Shown one piece after another: positions 10,223-19,591 of a stretch of 64,000 nt of DNA. The translations under genes were made by a program, and so were the position numbers. The stretch is from Labrys wisconsinensis (GTDB lineage: Bacteria > Pseudomonadota > Alphaproteobacteria > Rhizobiales > Labraceae), in NCBI RefSeq assembly GCF_030814995.1, contig NZ_JAUSVX010000022.1, positions 1 to 64,000 of the forward strand, written 5' to 3'. The notes under the pieces are model-generated. The model ran no database searches. It saw only the letters and a program-made list of their open reading frames with translations, and was not told the origin of the DNA. Position 1 is the first letter of the stretch. Every line of letters starts with the position of its first letter.

Positions 10223-11560
10223 ATGGCATCGGCGGCCGAGCAGCTTGCTGCGAACATCAACTGGGGCGCCTTCTCGAAGGCGGACGAGCTCAAGAAGCGG
10301 ATCTGGTTCACGCTGGGCGCGCTGCTGGTCTATCGCCTCGGCACCTATATTCCGCTGCCGGGCATCAATCTGGCTGAATATTCCCGGGCCTTCGGCAGCC
10401 AGGACCAGGGCATCATCGGCCTGTTCAACATGTTCTCGGGCGGCGCGGTCAGCCGCATGGCGATCTTCGCGCTCGCCATCATGCCCTACATCTCCGCCTC
10501 GATCATCATCCAGCTCCTGACCAGCGTCATCCCCTCGCTCGAGGCCCTGAAGAAGGAGGGCGAGGCCGGGCGCAAGGTCATCAACCAGTACACGCGCTAT
10601 CTCACCGTCGTGCTCGCCACGGCGCAGGCCTGGGGCATCGCCGTCGGCCTGGAGGGGGGCGGACAAATCGTCGCGGACCCCGGCATCTTCTTCCGCATCT
10701 CGACCACGATCACCCTGGTCGGCGGCACCATGTTCCTGCTCTGGCTCGGCGAGCAGATCACCGCGCGCGGCATCGGCAACGGCACCTCGCTGATCATCAT
10801 GTCCGGCATCGTCGCCGAGTTCCCGGTGCATCTGGCGCAGACCTTCGAGCTCGGCCGCCAGGGCTCGATCTCGACGCCCTTCCTGATCTTCGCGCTGATC
10901 GTGGCGGTGGTCGCCGTGCTCGCCATCGTGTTCTTCGAGCGGGCCCAGCGCCGGCTGCTGATCCAGTATCCCAAGCGCCAGGTCGGCAACCGGCTCTACG
11001 AGGGCCAATCGTCGCACCTGCCGCTGAAGCTGAACTCGTCGGGCGTCATTCCGCCGATCTTCGCCTCCTCGCTGCTGCTGCTGCCGACCACGGTCGCCCA
11101 GTTCCTGGCGCATGATGATCCGAACTCCTGGCTGTCCACCGTCGCGGTCTATCTCGCGCATGGCCGGCCTCTGTTCATGATCCTCTATGCCCTGCTGATC
11201 GTCTTCTTCTGCTTCTTCTACACCGCGATCGTGTTCAATCCGGTGGAGACGGCGGATAACCTGAAGAAGCATGGCGGCTTCATTCCCGGCATCCGGCCGG
11301 GCGAGCGGACGGCCGAGTATATCGACTATGTGCTGACCCGGATCACCGTGATCGGCTCGATCTACATTGCCGTGGTCTGCCTGTTGCCGGAGATCATGAT
11401 CTCCTATGCTCAGATCCCGTTCGTGCTCGGTGGCACCTCGCTTTTGATCGTCGTCAGTGTCACCATGGACACGGTGGCGCAGATTCACGGGCATCTGCTG
11501 GCGCACCAGTACGAGGGGCTCGTCAAGAAGTCCAAGCTGAGAGGGAGCAGGCGCGGATGA
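10223..11560 (+). CDS. secY: Preprotein translocase subunit SecY
   Basis: SecY (445 residues) is the channel subunit of the SecYEG translocon in the inner membrane. About ten hydrophobic segments are visible. [15 protein letters not shown] lies in the middle of the protein, and the cytosolic loops around [14 protein letters not shown] and [17 protein letters not shown], which contact ribosome and SecA, are intact. The stop overlaps the adk start by 4 nt. Confidence 0.98.
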   Translation: MASAAEQLAANINWGAFSKADELKKRIWFTLGALLVYRLGTYIPLPGINLAEYSRAFGSQDQGIIGLFNMFSGGAVSRMAIFALAIMPYISASIIIQLLTSVIPSLEALKKEGEAGRKVINQYTRYLTVVLATAQAWGIAVGLEGGGQIVADPGIFFRISTTITLVGGTMFLLWLGEQITARGIGNGTSLIIMSGIVAEFPVHLAQTFELGRQGSISTPFLIFALIVAVVAVLAIVFFERAQRRLLIQYPKRQVGNRLYEGQSSHLPLKLNSSGVIPPIFASSLLLLPTTVAQFLAHDDPNSWLSTVAVYLAHGRPLFMILYALLIVFFCFFYTAIVFNPVETADNLKKHGGFIPGIRPGERTAEYIDYVLTRITVIGSIYIAVVCLLPEIMISYAQIPFVLGGTSLLIVVSVTMDTVAQIHGHLLAHQYEGLVKKSKLRGSRRG

Positions 11561-12174
11561 GATTGATCCTGTTGGGCCCGCCGGGGGCGGGGAAGGGCAC
11601 ACAGGCGGCGCGGCTGGTCGAACTGTACGGTATTCCGCAGCTTTCGACCGGGGACATGCTGCGGGCGGCCGTGAAGGCCGGCACGCCGGTCGGGCTGAAG
11701 GCCAAGGCCGTGATGGATTCGGGGTCTCTGGTGTCGGACGATATCGTCGTCGGCATCGTCGCCGACCGTATCGACGAAGCGGATGCCCATAACGGCTTCA
11801 TCCTCGACGGCTTTCCGCGCACGGTGGCGCAGGCCGAGGCGCTGGACCGCATGCTCGCGAGCAAGGGCATGACGCTCGACGCGGTCATCGAGTTCAAGGT
11901 GGACGAATCGGCGCTGCTCGGCCGCATCGAGAAGCGGGCAGCCGACACGGTGGCGGCCGGCGGCAGCGTGCGGGCCGACGACAATCCCGAGGTGTTCAAG
12001 ACCCGCCTCGAGGCCTATCGCAAGCAGACCGCGCCGCTCACCGACTATTACCGGCACAAGGGCGACCTGCGCGCGGTGGACGGCATGGCCTCGATCGAGG
12101 CGGTGGCGGGGCAGATCGACGAGGTCCTCGGGCGGGGCTCGCAGCGCGAGCCGCGCCGCTCGACCGGGACCTGA
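11557..12174 (+). CDS. adk: Adenylate kinase
   Basis: Adenylate kinase (205 residues) interconverts ATP + AMP and 2 ADP in the cytoplasm. The P-loop [11 protein letters not shown] is at residues 7-17, and [13 protein letters not shown] forms part of the AMP-binding site. The LID region is short and without the four zinc cysteines found in some long-form enzymes. It begins in the secY stop codon (ATGA), the typical alphaproteobacterial secY-adk pairing. Confidence 0.97.
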   Translation: MRLILLGPPGAGKGTQAARLVELYGIPQLSTGDMLRAAVKAGTPVGLKAKAVMDSGSLVSDDIVVGIVADRIDEADAHNGFILDGFPRTVAQAEALDRMLASKGMTLDAVIEFKVDESALLGRIEKRAADTVAAGGSVRADDNPEVFKTRLEAYRKQTAPLTDYYRHKGDLRAVDGMASIEAVAGQIDEVLGRGSQREPRRSTGT

Positions 12175-12232
12175 TGGCATCGGCGGGGGGCGCCGGGATG
12201 CCCCGGACCCCGCAGGCGCCGATGACGAGAAG

Positions 12233-12270
12233 GACACGCCCGGCGGCTGCCGGGCGTGGAAGTGTCTTTT
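12233..12270 (+). terminator. Candidate intrinsic terminator after adk
   Basis: CACGCCCGGC (12235-12244) pairs over 10 bp with GCCGGGCGTG (12249-12258) around a 4-nt loop, and a T-rich stretch GTGTCTTTT follows at 12262-12270. An outer GACAC/GTGTC pair can extend the stem. It separates the spc transcript from the alpha operon. Confidence 0.65.
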
Positions 12271-12276
12271 GCGGGC

Positions 12277-12305
12277 TTGACGTCGTTCTGGGGAATCTCT
12301 AGAAC
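12277..12305 (+). promoter_or_regulatory. Candidate promoter of the alpha operon (rpsM-rpsK-rpoA-rplQ)
   Basis: TTGACG at 12277-12282 and TAGAAC at 12300-12305 are separated by 17 nt, 5/6 and 4/6 matches to consensus. They lie directly after the adk terminator. The predicted leader to rpsM is about 200 nt and contains a small hairpin (12337-12353) with a downstream T-run at 12362-12366. This may be an autoregulatory leader, but no S4-binding structure was established. No gene is seen in 12175-12515. Confidence 0.55.
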
Positions 12306-12515
12306 GCGGCTCTCACGTGATAGGCGCGCGGGTCGGTCGCTCGATTGGAGCGAGCGGCTCGTTTTTGCGCTGGCGTGTCGCCGGCATGGGATGCCGATCT
12401 GTCTGCCGCCTCCGGGCGCGCCGGCACGGCAGGACGAAACGGCTCTGGATTCTGTCAGGCTCCGCTTTCGGCGGGAGGCAGGGCAGGCAGGGCGGCTTTA
12501 TTTGGAGAACGGAAC

Positions 12516-12884
12516 GTGGCCCGCATCGCAGGCGTCAACATTCCCACGGCGAAGCGCGTCGAGATCGCGCTGCAGTATATCCATGGCATCGGCGCGGCCA
12601 AGGCCAAGGAGATCGTGGCCAAGGTCGGCATCGCGCCGGAGCGGCGCGTGCACCAGCTCACGGACCAGGAAGTGCTGCAGATCCGCGAGACCATCGACCG
12701 CGACTACATGGTCGAGGGCGACCTGCGTCGCGAGGTCTCGATGAACATCAAGCGCCTGATGGACCTCGGCTGCTATCGCGGCCTGCGCCATCGCCGCAGC
12801 CTGCCGGTCCGCGGCCAGCGCACGCACACCAATGCCCGCACCCGCAAGGGCAAGGCCAAGCCGATCGCCGGCAAGAAGAAGTAA
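12516..12884 (+). CDS. rpsM: 30S ribosomal protein S13
   Basis: S13 (122 residues) contacts tRNA and the subunit bridge. It uses a GTG start at 12516, with GGAG 8 nt upstream, giving [19 protein letters not shown]. The [11 protein letters not shown] helix-hairpin-helix and the C-terminal [17 protein letters not shown] are intact. Longer upstream frames are in the untranslated leader. Confidence 0.97.
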   Translation: MARIAGVNIPTAKRVEIALQYIHGIGAAKAKEIVAKVGIAPERRVHQLTDQEVLQIRETIDRDYMVEGDLRREVSMNIKRLMDLGCYRGLRHRRSLPVRGQRTHTNARTRKGKAKPIAGKKK

Positions 12885-13032
12885 TCGCGGCGCCGCCACG
12901 CGGCGGCGACGGCCGCCCCGGGGCTCCCGGGACGGCGCATCGACGACATGCCGGGCCACGGCCCGGTTCGATCAACCGGAACTATCGTTCCCCAGCGTCT
13001 GGCATTACGGACGCGCTTGAAGGACAACAGTC

Positions 13033-13425
13033 ATGGCCAAGGAAGCCGCCGGTCGCGTTCGCCGCCGCGAGCGCAAGAACATCGTTTCGGGCGTGGCGCA
13101 CGTCGCCTCGACCTTCAACAACACGATGATCACCATCACCGACGCGCAGGGCAACACCATCGCCTGGTCGTCTTCGGGCACCATGGGCTTCAAGGGCTCG
13201 CGCAAGTCGACCCCCTATGCCGCGCAGATGGCGGCCGAGGATGCGGGGCGCAAGGCCAGCGAGCACGGCATGCGCACCCTCGAGGTCGAGGTCTCCGGCC
13301 CCGGCTCCGGCCGCGAGTCGGCGCTGCGGGCGCTGCAGGCTTCCGGCTTCACCATCACGTCGATCCGCGACGTGACGCCGATCCCGCACAATGGTTGCCG
13401 CCCGCGCAAGCGTCGTCGCGTCTGA
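13033..13425 (+). CDS. rpsK: 30S ribosomal protein S11
   Basis: S11 (130 residues) forms part of the platform near the E site. [19 protein letters not shown] and the C-terminal [16 protein letters not shown] are family hallmarks. It lies 148 nt after rpsM; that gap has GC-rich hairpin potential but no gene. Confidence 0.98.
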   Translation: MAKEAAGRVRRRERKNIVSGVAHVASTFNNTMITITDAQGNTIAWSSSGTMGFKGSRKSTPYAAQMAAEDAGRKASEHGMRTLEVEVSGPGSGRESALRALQASGFTITSIRDVTPIPHNGCRPRKRRRV

Positions 13426-13445
13426 CGGATTTGCGTTGCGTGCCG

Positions 13446-13467
13446 CCGCTCCCGATTTGGGGAGCGG
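13446..13467 (+). other. Perfect hairpin in the rpsK-rpoA gap
   Basis: CCGCTCCC pairs over 8 bp with GGGAGCGG around GATTTG. No T-run follows, so it is not a classical terminator. It may set mRNA stability ahead of rpoA; the role is inferred. Confidence 0.4.
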
Positions 13468-13511
13468 ACAGGGCCTGAGGGCCGCTCGAACACCGACCGA
13501 TAGGTGCCGTT

Positions 13512-14528
13512 GTGATTCAGAAGAATTGGCAGGAATTGATCAAGCCTCAGAAGCTTGAAGTGACGCCGGGCGACGACGCCAAGCGCCAGGCGACGGCTGT
13601 CGCCGAGCCTTTGGAGCGCGGCTTCGGCGTGACCCTCGGCAATGCGCTGCGTCGCGTGCTGCTCTCCTCGCTGCAGGGCGCCGCGGTGACGTCCGTGCAC
13701 ATCGACGGCGTTCTGCACGAGTTCTCGTCGATCCCCGGCGTGCGCGAGGACGTGACCGACATCGTCCTCAACATCAAGGAAGTCGCCATCAAGATGCAGG
13801 CCGAAGGGCCCAAGCGGATGGTGCTGAAGAAGCAGGGCCCCGGCCAGGTGCTCGCCGGCGATATCCAGACCATCGCCGACATCGAGATCCTGAACCCAGA
13901 TCATGTGCTGTGCACCCTCGACGAGGGCGCCGACATCCGCATGGAGTTCACGGTCAACACCGGCAAGGGCTATGTCGCGGCCGACCGCAACCGGCCCGAG
14001 GACGCGCCGATCGGGCTCATCCCGGTCGACAGCCTGTACTCGCCGGTCAAGAAGGTGGCGTTCAAGGTCGAGAACACCCGCGAGGGCCAGATCCTCGACT
14101 ATGACAAGCTGACCATGACGGTGGAGACCAACGGCTCGATCTCGCCGGACGACGCGCTCGCCTATGCCGCGCGCATCATCCAGGACCAGCTGGAAGTGTT
14201 CGTCAACTTCGAGGAGCCGCGCAAGGAATCGGAGGCCCCGGCCATTCCGGAGCTCGCCTTCAACCCGGCGCTGCTCAAGAAGGTCGACGAGCTGGAGCTC
14301 TCCGTGCGCTCGGCCAACTGCCTGAAGAACGACAACATCGTCTATATCGGCGATCTCATCCAGAAGACCGAGGCGGAGATGCTCCGCACGCCGAACTTCG
14401 GCCGCAAGTCGCTGAATGAGATCAAGGAGGTTCTGGCGCAGATGGGCCTGCACCTCGGCATGGACGTGGTCGGCTGGCCGCCCGAGAATATCGAAGAGCT
14501 CGCCAAGCGCTTCGAGGAACATTACTGA
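13512..14528 (+). CDS. rpoA: RNA polymerase alpha subunit
   Basis: RpoA (338 residues) dimerises to nucleate RNA polymerase. The N-terminal assembly domain spans about residues 1-235 ([19 protein letters not shown]). The C-terminal domain, which contacts UP elements and activators, spans about 250-338 ([29 protein letters not shown]). It starts with GTG at 13512. The context rpsK-rpoA-rplQ is standard. Confidence 0.98.
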   Translation: MIQKNWQELIKPQKLEVTPGDDAKRQATAVAEPLERGFGVTLGNALRRVLLSSLQGAAVTSVHIDGVLHEFSSIPGVREDVTDIVLNIKEVAIKMQAEGPKRMVLKKQGPGQVLAGDIQTIADIEILNPDHVLCTLDEGADIRMEFTVNTGKGYVAADRNRPEDAPIGLIPVDSLYSPVKKVAFKVENTREGQILDYDKLTMTVETNGSISPDDALAYAARIIQDQLEVFVNFEEPRKESEAPAIPELAFNPALLKKVDELELSVRSANCLKNDNIVYIGDLIQKTEAEMLRTPNFGRKSLNEIKEVLAQMGLHLGMDVVGWPPENIEELAKRFEEHY

Positions 14529-14565
14529 CCCGGGGCACAGGCGCCCATAAATCGAGGATTCCGCC

Positions 14566-14979
14566 ATGCGTCACGGCAAGGCTCATCGCAAATTCAACCG
14601 CACCGCGGAGCACCGCAAGGCCATGTTCGAGAACATGGCGGCGTCGCTGATCAAGCACGAGCAGATCGTCACCACGCTGCCCAAGGCCAAGGACCTGCGT
14701 CCGATCGTCGAGAAGCTGGTGACCCTCGGCAAGCGCGGCGACCTGCACGCCCGCCGCCAGGCGATCGCCCAGCTCCAGGACGAGGTGATCGTCACCAAGC
14801 TGTTCGACGTGCTCGGCAAGCGCTACGCCGGCCGCCAGGGCGGCTATACCCGGGTGCTGAAGGCCGGCTTCCGCCACGGCGACAGCGCCCCGGTCGGCGT
14901 GATCGAGTTCGTCGACCGCGACGTCTCGGCCAAGGGCCAGGACTCCGGCCCGACGCAGGCCGAGGCCGAGGCGGCCTGA
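14566..14979 (+). CDS. rplQ: 50S ribosomal protein L17
   Basis: L17 (137 residues) sits near the exit tunnel rim. [20 protein letters not shown] is the exact family N-terminus. It is the last gene of the ribosomal supercluster and is followed by an intrinsic terminator. Confidence 0.98.
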   Translation: MRHGKAHRKFNRTAEHRKAMFENMAASLIKHEQIVTTLPKAKDLRPIVEKLVTLGKRGDLHARRQAIAQLQDEVIVTKLFDVLGKRYAGRQGGYTRVLKAGFRHGDSAPVGVIEFVDRDVSAKGQDSGPTQAEAEAA

Positions 14980-15027
14980 GCCCGGACGCTCCCTCCGATC
15001 GATGCCGCCATTGCGCGGCGTCGCAGC

Positions 15028-15063
15028 AACCCCGTCGGCGCGAGCCCGCGGGGTTTTTGTTTG
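15028..15063 (+). terminator. Intrinsic terminator of the ribosomal supercluster
   Basis: AACCCCG pairs with CGGGGTT across a 14-nt loop, and the 3' arm runs into TTTTTGTTT. This is a canonical Rho-independent signal placed 50 nt after rplQ. Confidence 0.85.
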
Positions 15064-15136
15064 GCCGGGTGCCGGCCTTGCCGTCTCCGCCTGTTCGGCA
15101 AGCCATGGTGGAGGACCTCGATATCGCTTGCGTCAT

Positions 15137-15159
15137 GAAATGTTATATTATAACAATTC
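15137..15159. promoter_or_regulatory. Zur-box-like palindrome
   Basis: A perfect 15-bp palindrome TGTTATA-T-TATAACA (15141-15155) is flanked by GAAA and ATTC. The 23-bp whole resembles the published Zur-box consensus of proteobacteria (GAAATGTTATANTATAACATTTC). TATATT/TATAAC within it could serve as -10 elements, so bound Zur would block transcription. The only downstream genes on the + strand are the riboswitch-led importer, so zinc control of that operon is inferred. No gene was found in 15064-15280. Confidence 0.6.
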
Positions 15160-15243
15160 ACTCGACGATGCAGAGCGCGGGACGAGCCATGCCGCCGGAA
15201 TGACCCATGCCACAAGCCGGGCGTCCATGCGGCCTCGCCGCGA

Positions 15244-15273
15244 TTGACCGCCCGTGCGCGCCCTTGCTACATC
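15244..15273 (+). promoter_or_regulatory. Candidate promoter just upstream of the cobalamin riboswitch
   Basis: TTGACC (15244-15249) is followed after 18 nt by TACATC (15268-15273). The -35 match is 5/6 and the -10 is weak. It would start RNA at about 15280, exactly at the riboswitch 5' stem, which is the main reason for the call. Confidence 0.4.
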
Positions 15274-15280
15274 TGCCGTC

Positions 15281-15479
15281 GACGGTTCCCTTCGGGGATC
15301 AAAAGGGAACACGGTGAGGCCCAAAGCCGAATCCGTGGCTGCCCCCGCAACTGTCAGCGGATCGCCGAGCATCCTCGTGACGCCCCCTCGGGGTGCCATG
15401 CCACTGCCATCCCGGACCAGCCGGGCGGGTGGGAAGGCAGATGCAAGGCCAGGATCCGCGAGCCAGGAGACCTGCCGTC
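15281..15479 (+). promoter_or_regulatory. Cobalamin (B12) riboswitch controlling the BtuFCD-like importer
   Basis: All hallmarks of the classical adenosylcobalamin riboswitch appear in order. The closing stem P1 is GACGG 15281-15285 with CCGTC 15475-15479. Next come AAAGGGAACACGGTG (15302-15316), the core GCCCCCGCAACTGT (15341-15354), GCCACTG (15400-15406), GGGAAGGC (15431-15438) and the B12 box GAGCCAGGAGACCTGCC (15460-15476). Such elements normally shut expression off when cobalamin is plentiful. The ABC importer starts 254 nt downstream. Confidence 0.93.
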
Positions 15480-15527
15480 GCGATTGAATCCGTTTTCCGG
15501 GCGGGGTTGTCCGGGTCAGGAGCCATC

Positions 15528-15602
15528 ATGACGCAGCCATGTCTGCGCACGCCGGGCAGCCATTCTCCGGCGCAGCACACCTGCCATCGATCGACGGCCT
15601 GA
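15528..15602 (+). CDS. Possible 24-aa Cys/His-containing leader peptide
   Basis: A short ORF begins with ATG at 15528, preceded by AGGAG at good spacing, between the riboswitch and the binding-protein gene. The 24 residues include Cys5, His12, His17, Cys19 and His20 (TCH motif), an arrangement able to bind a metal. It ends 131 nt before the substrate-binding protein. It may be a translated leader coupling metal or riboswitch status to downstream expression, or chance. No homologue is recalled. Confidence 0.35.
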   Translation: MTQPCLRTPGSHSPAQHTCHRSTA

Positions 15603-15733
15603 CACGGCTCCGCGCGGCGCTGCCCGCGGCCGTTCGCCAGCATCCGTTCCCGCCGACCCGGCCGAGCCGTCTGCGCGACGGCGTCAGGCCGTTGCAGGGC
15701 GGAGGGCCCTTTTCCCTTGAGATCGAGGACAGA

Positions 15734-16777
15734 ATGCCCAATCCAGTCCATGCCCTGTCGCGCCGGCTCGCGCCGGTCCTCATCGCCGGCCTCGCCTGGC
15801 TCGCGCCCGGCCCGGCGCCGGCCGCCGAAGCGACCCATTATCCCCTGACCATCCGCAATTGCGGCGCGGACGTCACCTTCGACAAGGCGCCGGGCCGGGC
15901 CGTTTCGATCGGCCAGAGCAGCACCGAGATCCTGCTGTCCCTCGGCCTCGCCGACAAGATCGTCGGCACGGCGGTCTGGGTCGGCCCGGTCCTCAAGGGG
16001 CACGAGGCCGAGAATGCCCGGATCAAGCGCCTGGCGGACAACAGCCCGAGCTTCGAATCCGTCGTCGGCCAGGAGCCGGACCTGGTGACGGTGCAGTTCG
16101 AGTGGGACGTCGGGCCGAACGGGGCGGTGGGCAAGCGCGACCAGTTCTCGGCGCTGAAGATCCCGACCTACATCTCGCCCTCCGACTGCGTCGAGAAGGA
16201 CAATTCCGGCGGCGGCGACGGCGTCCGCAAGCAGATGTTCACGATGGACCTGGTCTATCAGGAGATCCGCGAGCTCGCCGAGATCTTCGACGTGAACCAG
16301 CGGGGCGAAGCGCTGATCGCGGACCTCAGCCGGCGCGAGGCCGAGGCGATCGCCGAGGTCGCCGACGTGAAGGCCAAGGACGTGCCGGTGGTGTTCTGGT
16401 TCTCCAGCAAGGAGGTGCAGGGCGATGCCTTCGTCGCCGGCAAGAACGGGGCGCCCGCCTATATCCTGAAGACCCTCGGCGCCAGGAACGTCATCACCAC
16501 TGACGAGGAGTGGCCGCTGGCGAGCTGGGAGAGCATCGTCGCGACCAACCCGGCGGTGATCGTCATTGCGCAGATGGACCGCCGCCGCTACGCCGCCGAC
16601 GATCCGGCGGTGAAGGCGAAGTTCCTGGAGACCGACCCCGTCACCAGCAAGCTCGACGCCGTGCGCAACCGGCGCTTCGTGATGATGGACGCCCAGGCGA
16701 TGAATCCGACGATCCGCACCATCGACGGCATCGAGGCGCTGGCCAAGGGCATCAAGAGCGCCGGGCTCGCCGATTGA
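15734..16777 (+). CDS. ABC importer periplasmic binding protein, FecB/BtuF type
   Basis: This 347-residue protein has a Sec signal peptide (about residues 1-31, ending APAAEA) and the FecB/BtuF-like two-lobed fold: early CGADVTFDKAPGRAVSIGQSS, then EPDLVTVQFEWD, and a late DGIEALAKGI. The ATG at 15734 was chosen for the signal peptide and an upstream GAGG; an in-frame extension to 15539 has no export signal. It is the first full gene after the cobalamin riboswitch and overlaps the permease by 4 nt. A corrinoid, cobalt chelate or metallophore is the likely ligand; the exact substrate is not evident. Confidence 0.85.
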   Translation: MPNPVHALSRRLAPVLIAGLAWLAPGPAPAAEATHYPLTIRNCGADVTFDKAPGRAVSIGQSSTEILLSLGLADKIVGTAVWVGPVLKGHEAENARIKRLADNSPSFESVVGQEPDLVTVQFEWDVGPNGAVGKRDQFSALKIPTYISPSDCVEKDNSGGGDGVRKQMFTMDLVYQEIRELAEIFDVNQRGEALIADLSRREAEAIAEVADVKAKDVPVVFWFSSKEVQGDAFVAGKNGAPAYILKTLGARNVITTDEEWPLASWESIVATNPAVIVIAQMDRRRYAADDPAVKAKFLETDPVTSKLDAVRNRRFVMMDAQAMNPTIRTIDGIEALAKGIKSAGLAD

Positions 16778-17814
16778 TCCGCCATCCCTTCCTCCACGGC
16801 GGCTGGGGCTTGCGGGCCGTGCTCGCCGCCCTGTCCGTGGCGATGCTGGTCCTCGCCATGGGCTTCGCCGTGTCGATCGGCGAGATGGAGATCCCGCTCG
16901 GAACCACCTTCAAGGCCGTCAGCAACGGCCTCCTCGGCACGGACTTCGCCATCAGCCGCATCCAGGAGGGCGTGATCTGGGACTATCGGCTGAGCCGCGC
17001 CGTGGTCGCCGCCTGCTGCGGCGGGGCGCTGGCGCTGTCGGGAGCGATCCTGCAGGCCCTGCTGCGCAATCCCCTGGCCGAGCCCTATGTGCTCGGCATC
17101 TCCGCCGGCGCCTCCACCGGCGCGGTCGCGGTGACGATCGCCGGCCTCGGCGGCGGGGTGCTGACGCTGTCGGGCGGCGCCTTCATCGGCGCCGTCCTCG
17201 CCTTCATCCTGGTCAGCGTCCTGGCCGCGGGGGTCGGCGGCGGGGCGGACCGCATCATCCTCGCCGGGGTCGCCGGCTCCCAGCTCTTCAACGCCCTGAC
17301 CTCCACCATCGTCACCACCTCGGCCAATGCCGAGCAGGCGCGGGGCGTGATGTTCTGGCTGCTCGGCAATCTCGGCGGCGTGCGCTGGCCCGACGTCTAC
17401 ATCGCCGCGCCCGTCGCTCTCCTCGGCTTCGCCGCCTGCATCCTCCATGCCCGGGCGCTGGACGCCTTCACCTTCGGCGTCGACGCGGCCGCCGCGCTCG
17501 GCATCCCCGTCAACCGCGTCCGCGTCGTGCTGTTCGGCCTCACCGCGGCCATGACCGCGACCATGGTCAGCATCGTCGGCTCGATCGGCTTCGTCGGGCT
17601 GGTCATCCCCCATGCCGCCCGCTTCCTCGTCGGCCCCGGCCATGCCAGGCTGCTGCCGGCCTCGCTGATGATCGGCGCGGTCTTCATGGTGCTGGCCGAC
17701 ATCGTCTCCCGCATCATCATCCCGCAGCAGATCCTGCCGATCGGCGTCGTGACCGCGCTGTTCGGCGCGCCGGCCTTCGCGGTCATCCTCTATCGGGCGC
17801 GGCGGCCGCTGTGA
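16774..17814 (+). CDS. ABC importer permease, FecCD/BtuC family
   Basis: This 346-residue inner-membrane permease has about nine to ten hydrophobic segments. The family motif RLSRAVVAACCGGALALSG, then QALLRNPLAEPYVLGISAGAS, and later FVGLVIPHAAR identify the FecCD/BtuC family. It probably starts with TTG at 16774 inside the previous stop (TTGA), which gives the usual family length. The next gene overlaps by 4 nt (GTGA), so all three subunits look translationally coupled under the riboswitch. Confidence 0.87.
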   Translation: MIRHPFLHGGWGLRAVLAALSVAMLVLAMGFAVSIGEMEIPLGTTFKAVSNGLLGTDFAISRIQEGVIWDYRLSRAVVAACCGGALALSGAILQALLRNPLAEPYVLGISAGASTGAVAVTIAGLGGGVLTLSGGAFIGAVLAFILVSVLAAGVGGGADRIILAGVAGSQLFNALTSTIVTTSANAEQARGVMFWLLGNLGGVRWPDVYIAAPVALLGFAACILHARALDAFTFGVDAAAALGIPVNRVRVVLFGLTAAMTATMVSIVGSIGFVGLVIPHAARFLVGPGHARLLPASLMIGAVFMVLADIVSRIIIPQQILPIGVVTALFGAPAFAVILYRARRPL

Positions 17815-18575
17815 CGATCACGGCCAGGGAGGTGCGCTGGGGCACGGCGGGGAAGATGATCGTCGACGGCGTCACGCTCGATGCCGTGCCCGGCCGGATG
17901 CTCGGCCTCATCGGCCCGAACGGCTCGGGCAAGTCGAGCCTGCTGCGTCTGATCTGCCGCCTGCGCCGCGTGGCGGGCGGCGTGATCCGGCTCGACGGAG
18001 CCGACATGGCCGGGATGGCGCGCCAGGTGATCGCCCGCCGCATCGCGCTGGTGGAGCAGCAGGCGACCACCGAGGCCGAGATCACGGTGCTCGACGTCGT
18101 GCGTCTCGGCCGCACGCCGCATCGCGGGGCGCTCTCGCCCTGGACGGAGCGCGACGGCGAGGCGGTCGAGGCGGCGCTGCGCCATGTCGGCATGGCCGGG
18201 CGCCGCGACCAGTCCTGGCACACGCTCTCCGGCGGCGAGCGCCAGCGCGTGCACATCGCCCGGGCCCTGGCGCAGACGCCGAGCGAGCTCCTCCTGGACG
18301 AGCCGACCAACCATCTCGACGTCCAGCACCAGCTCGAGATCCTCGCCCTGGTGCGCCGCCTGCCGGTGACCTCGATCGTCGCCCTGCACGACCTCAACCT
18401 CGCCGCGATGTTCTGCGATGAGATCGCCGTGCTGCGGGAGGGGCGGGTGGTCTCGGCCGGCCCGCCGGACGCGGTGCTGACGGCGGCGATGATCCGCGAG
18501 GTCTTCGGCGTCAAGGCCTGCGTCGAGCGCTCGCCGCATCACGGCCGCCTGCATGTGCAGTTCCTGGTCGACTGA
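17811..18575 (+). CDS. ABC importer ATP-binding protein, FecE/BtuD family
   Basis: The 254-residue ATPase has Walker A GPNGSGKS (residues 35-42), signature LSGGE (139-143), Walker B LLLDEP (160-165) and a switch His in LHDLN. It starts with GTG in the permease stop codon. With the two preceding genes it forms a complete importer regulated by cobalamin and perhaps zinc. It is convergent with the LysR gene, 71 nt away. Confidence 0.9.
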   Translation: MTITAREVRWGTAGKMIVDGVTLDAVPGRMLGLIGPNGSGKSSLLRLICRLRRVAGGVIRLDGADMAGMARQVIARRIALVEQQATTEAEITVLDVVRLGRTPHRGALSPWTERDGEAVEAALRHVGMAGRRDQSWHTLSGGERQRVHIARALAQTPSELLLDEPTNHLDVQHQLEILALVRRLPVTSIVALHDLNLAAMFCDEIAVLREGRVVSAGPPDAVLTAAMIREVFGVKACVERSPHHGRLHVQFLVD

Positions 18576-18646
18576 GACGGTCGCAGACCGTGGCGAGCCG
18601 GCCGCCCACGTTATGCATCCGACGCTGAGCGCGTCGCGACCTGCGG

Positions 18647-19591
18647 TCAGCCGAGCTCGACGCCCCGGACATGGCCTTCATGGCCATCTTCGTCCGTCGG
18701 GAAAGCGGCCTTCACCCAATCGGCAAAAGCCTGAACCGCCGATGTCGGGATCGAGGCTCGCGGAGAGAGAAGATGGAAAGCGTGTCGTACCACCGGCCGA
18801 GCATCGACCGGTTGAATCAGCGCCTCGTTCGACAGGAATTTCTCGATCAACGGGGGCCCGATCAAAGCAAAGCCTTGGCCATCGAGCGCAGCCTGGACAA
18901 GATTGGTGTATGAATTGACGGTTATCCCAGCCTTTGCCCGGCCCATGTCCAATCCATGAATGCGGAACCACGTCGGCCAGCGCGTGTGCTCGTCGTATGG
19001 ACCCTCCAAGTGGATCAGCGGATAGTTCAGTAGCTCCGTCGGCGCGAGCGTTGCTCCCGATGGCAGAAAGGTGCTCGCACAGGTGGGGCTGATGGCTTGC
19101 CTGACCAGAAACGTCGCCTCCGCATCTTCGAATGGCGGGGCTCCATACCGTATCGCCACGTCGATATTGTCTTCGAAGCCGAGATTGCTGTCCGAGACGA
19201 TGAATCGAAGCTCGATATCGGGATGGATCGACCGGAACTCGCCCAATCTCGGCGAGAGCCAATAGGTCATGAATCCCGGCGTCGTGCCGACGTTGACGAT
19301 GTTGCTCTCCGAGTGCCTGCTGATCTCGCTCGTCGCGCGCAATGCCCGTTCGAGCGCGTCGGAGATGGCGAAGTGATATCGCTCACCCGTCCTCGTCAGC
19401 TTCACGGCTCGCTGCATCCGCTGGAAGAGAGGGACGCCCAAGAACCGTTCCAGCGCCCGCATCTGCTGGCTGACGGCGACGCGCGAGACGTTGAGCTCCG
19501 TCGCCGCCTTGGTAAAGCTCAGATGACGCCCAGCAGCCTCGAAGGTGATAAGAAGGTTGGGGGGCGGAAGCTTGTACCGCAGCTTTTGCAT
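18647..19591 (-). CDS. LysR-family transcriptional regulator (GcvA-like)
   Basis: This 314-residue protein has an N-terminal winged helix-turn-helix (FEAAGRHLSFTKAATELNVSRVAVSQQMRALE, about residues 17-48 read in parts) and a C-terminal ligand-binding domain of the GcvA/AmpR type. The start is uncertain: ATG at 19591 places the HTH at the usual distance, while an in-frame ATG at 19609 would add six residues. It is divergent from the ProXWV importer and so is the likely regulator of that operon and perhaps of the convergent monooxygenase operon. Confidence 0.9.
   Translation of the reverse strand: MQKLRYKLPPPNLLITFEAAGRHLSFTKAATELNVSRVAVSQQMRALERFLGVPLFQRMQRAVKLTRTGERYHFAISDALERALRATSEISRHSESNIVNVGTTPGFMTYWLSPRLGEFRSIHPDIELRFIVSDSNLGFEDNIDVAIRYGAPPFEDAEATFLVRQAISPTCASTFLPSGATLAPTELLNYPLIHLEGPYDEHTRWPTWFRIHGLDMGRAKAGITVNSYTNLVQAALDGQGFALIGPPLIEKFLSNEALIQPVDARPVVRHAFHLLSPRASIPTSAVQAFADWVKAAFPTDEDGHEGHVRGVELG

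Noticed and set aside
9419-11602. 727-codon open frame on the - strand across rpmD, rplO and secY
   Set aside because: It is a codon-bias shadow of conserved ribosomal and secY genes; no domain is seen.
12345-12515. Upstream in-frame extension of rpsM
   Set aside because: S13 normally starts [10 protein letters not shown]; the GTG at 12516 with GGAG fits, and the upstream part is leader RNA.
15002-15247. 81-codon ORF spanning the rplQ terminator and the Zur-like box
   Set aside because: It begins inside the terminator region, lacks an RBS and reads through the palindromic operator; treated as non-coding.
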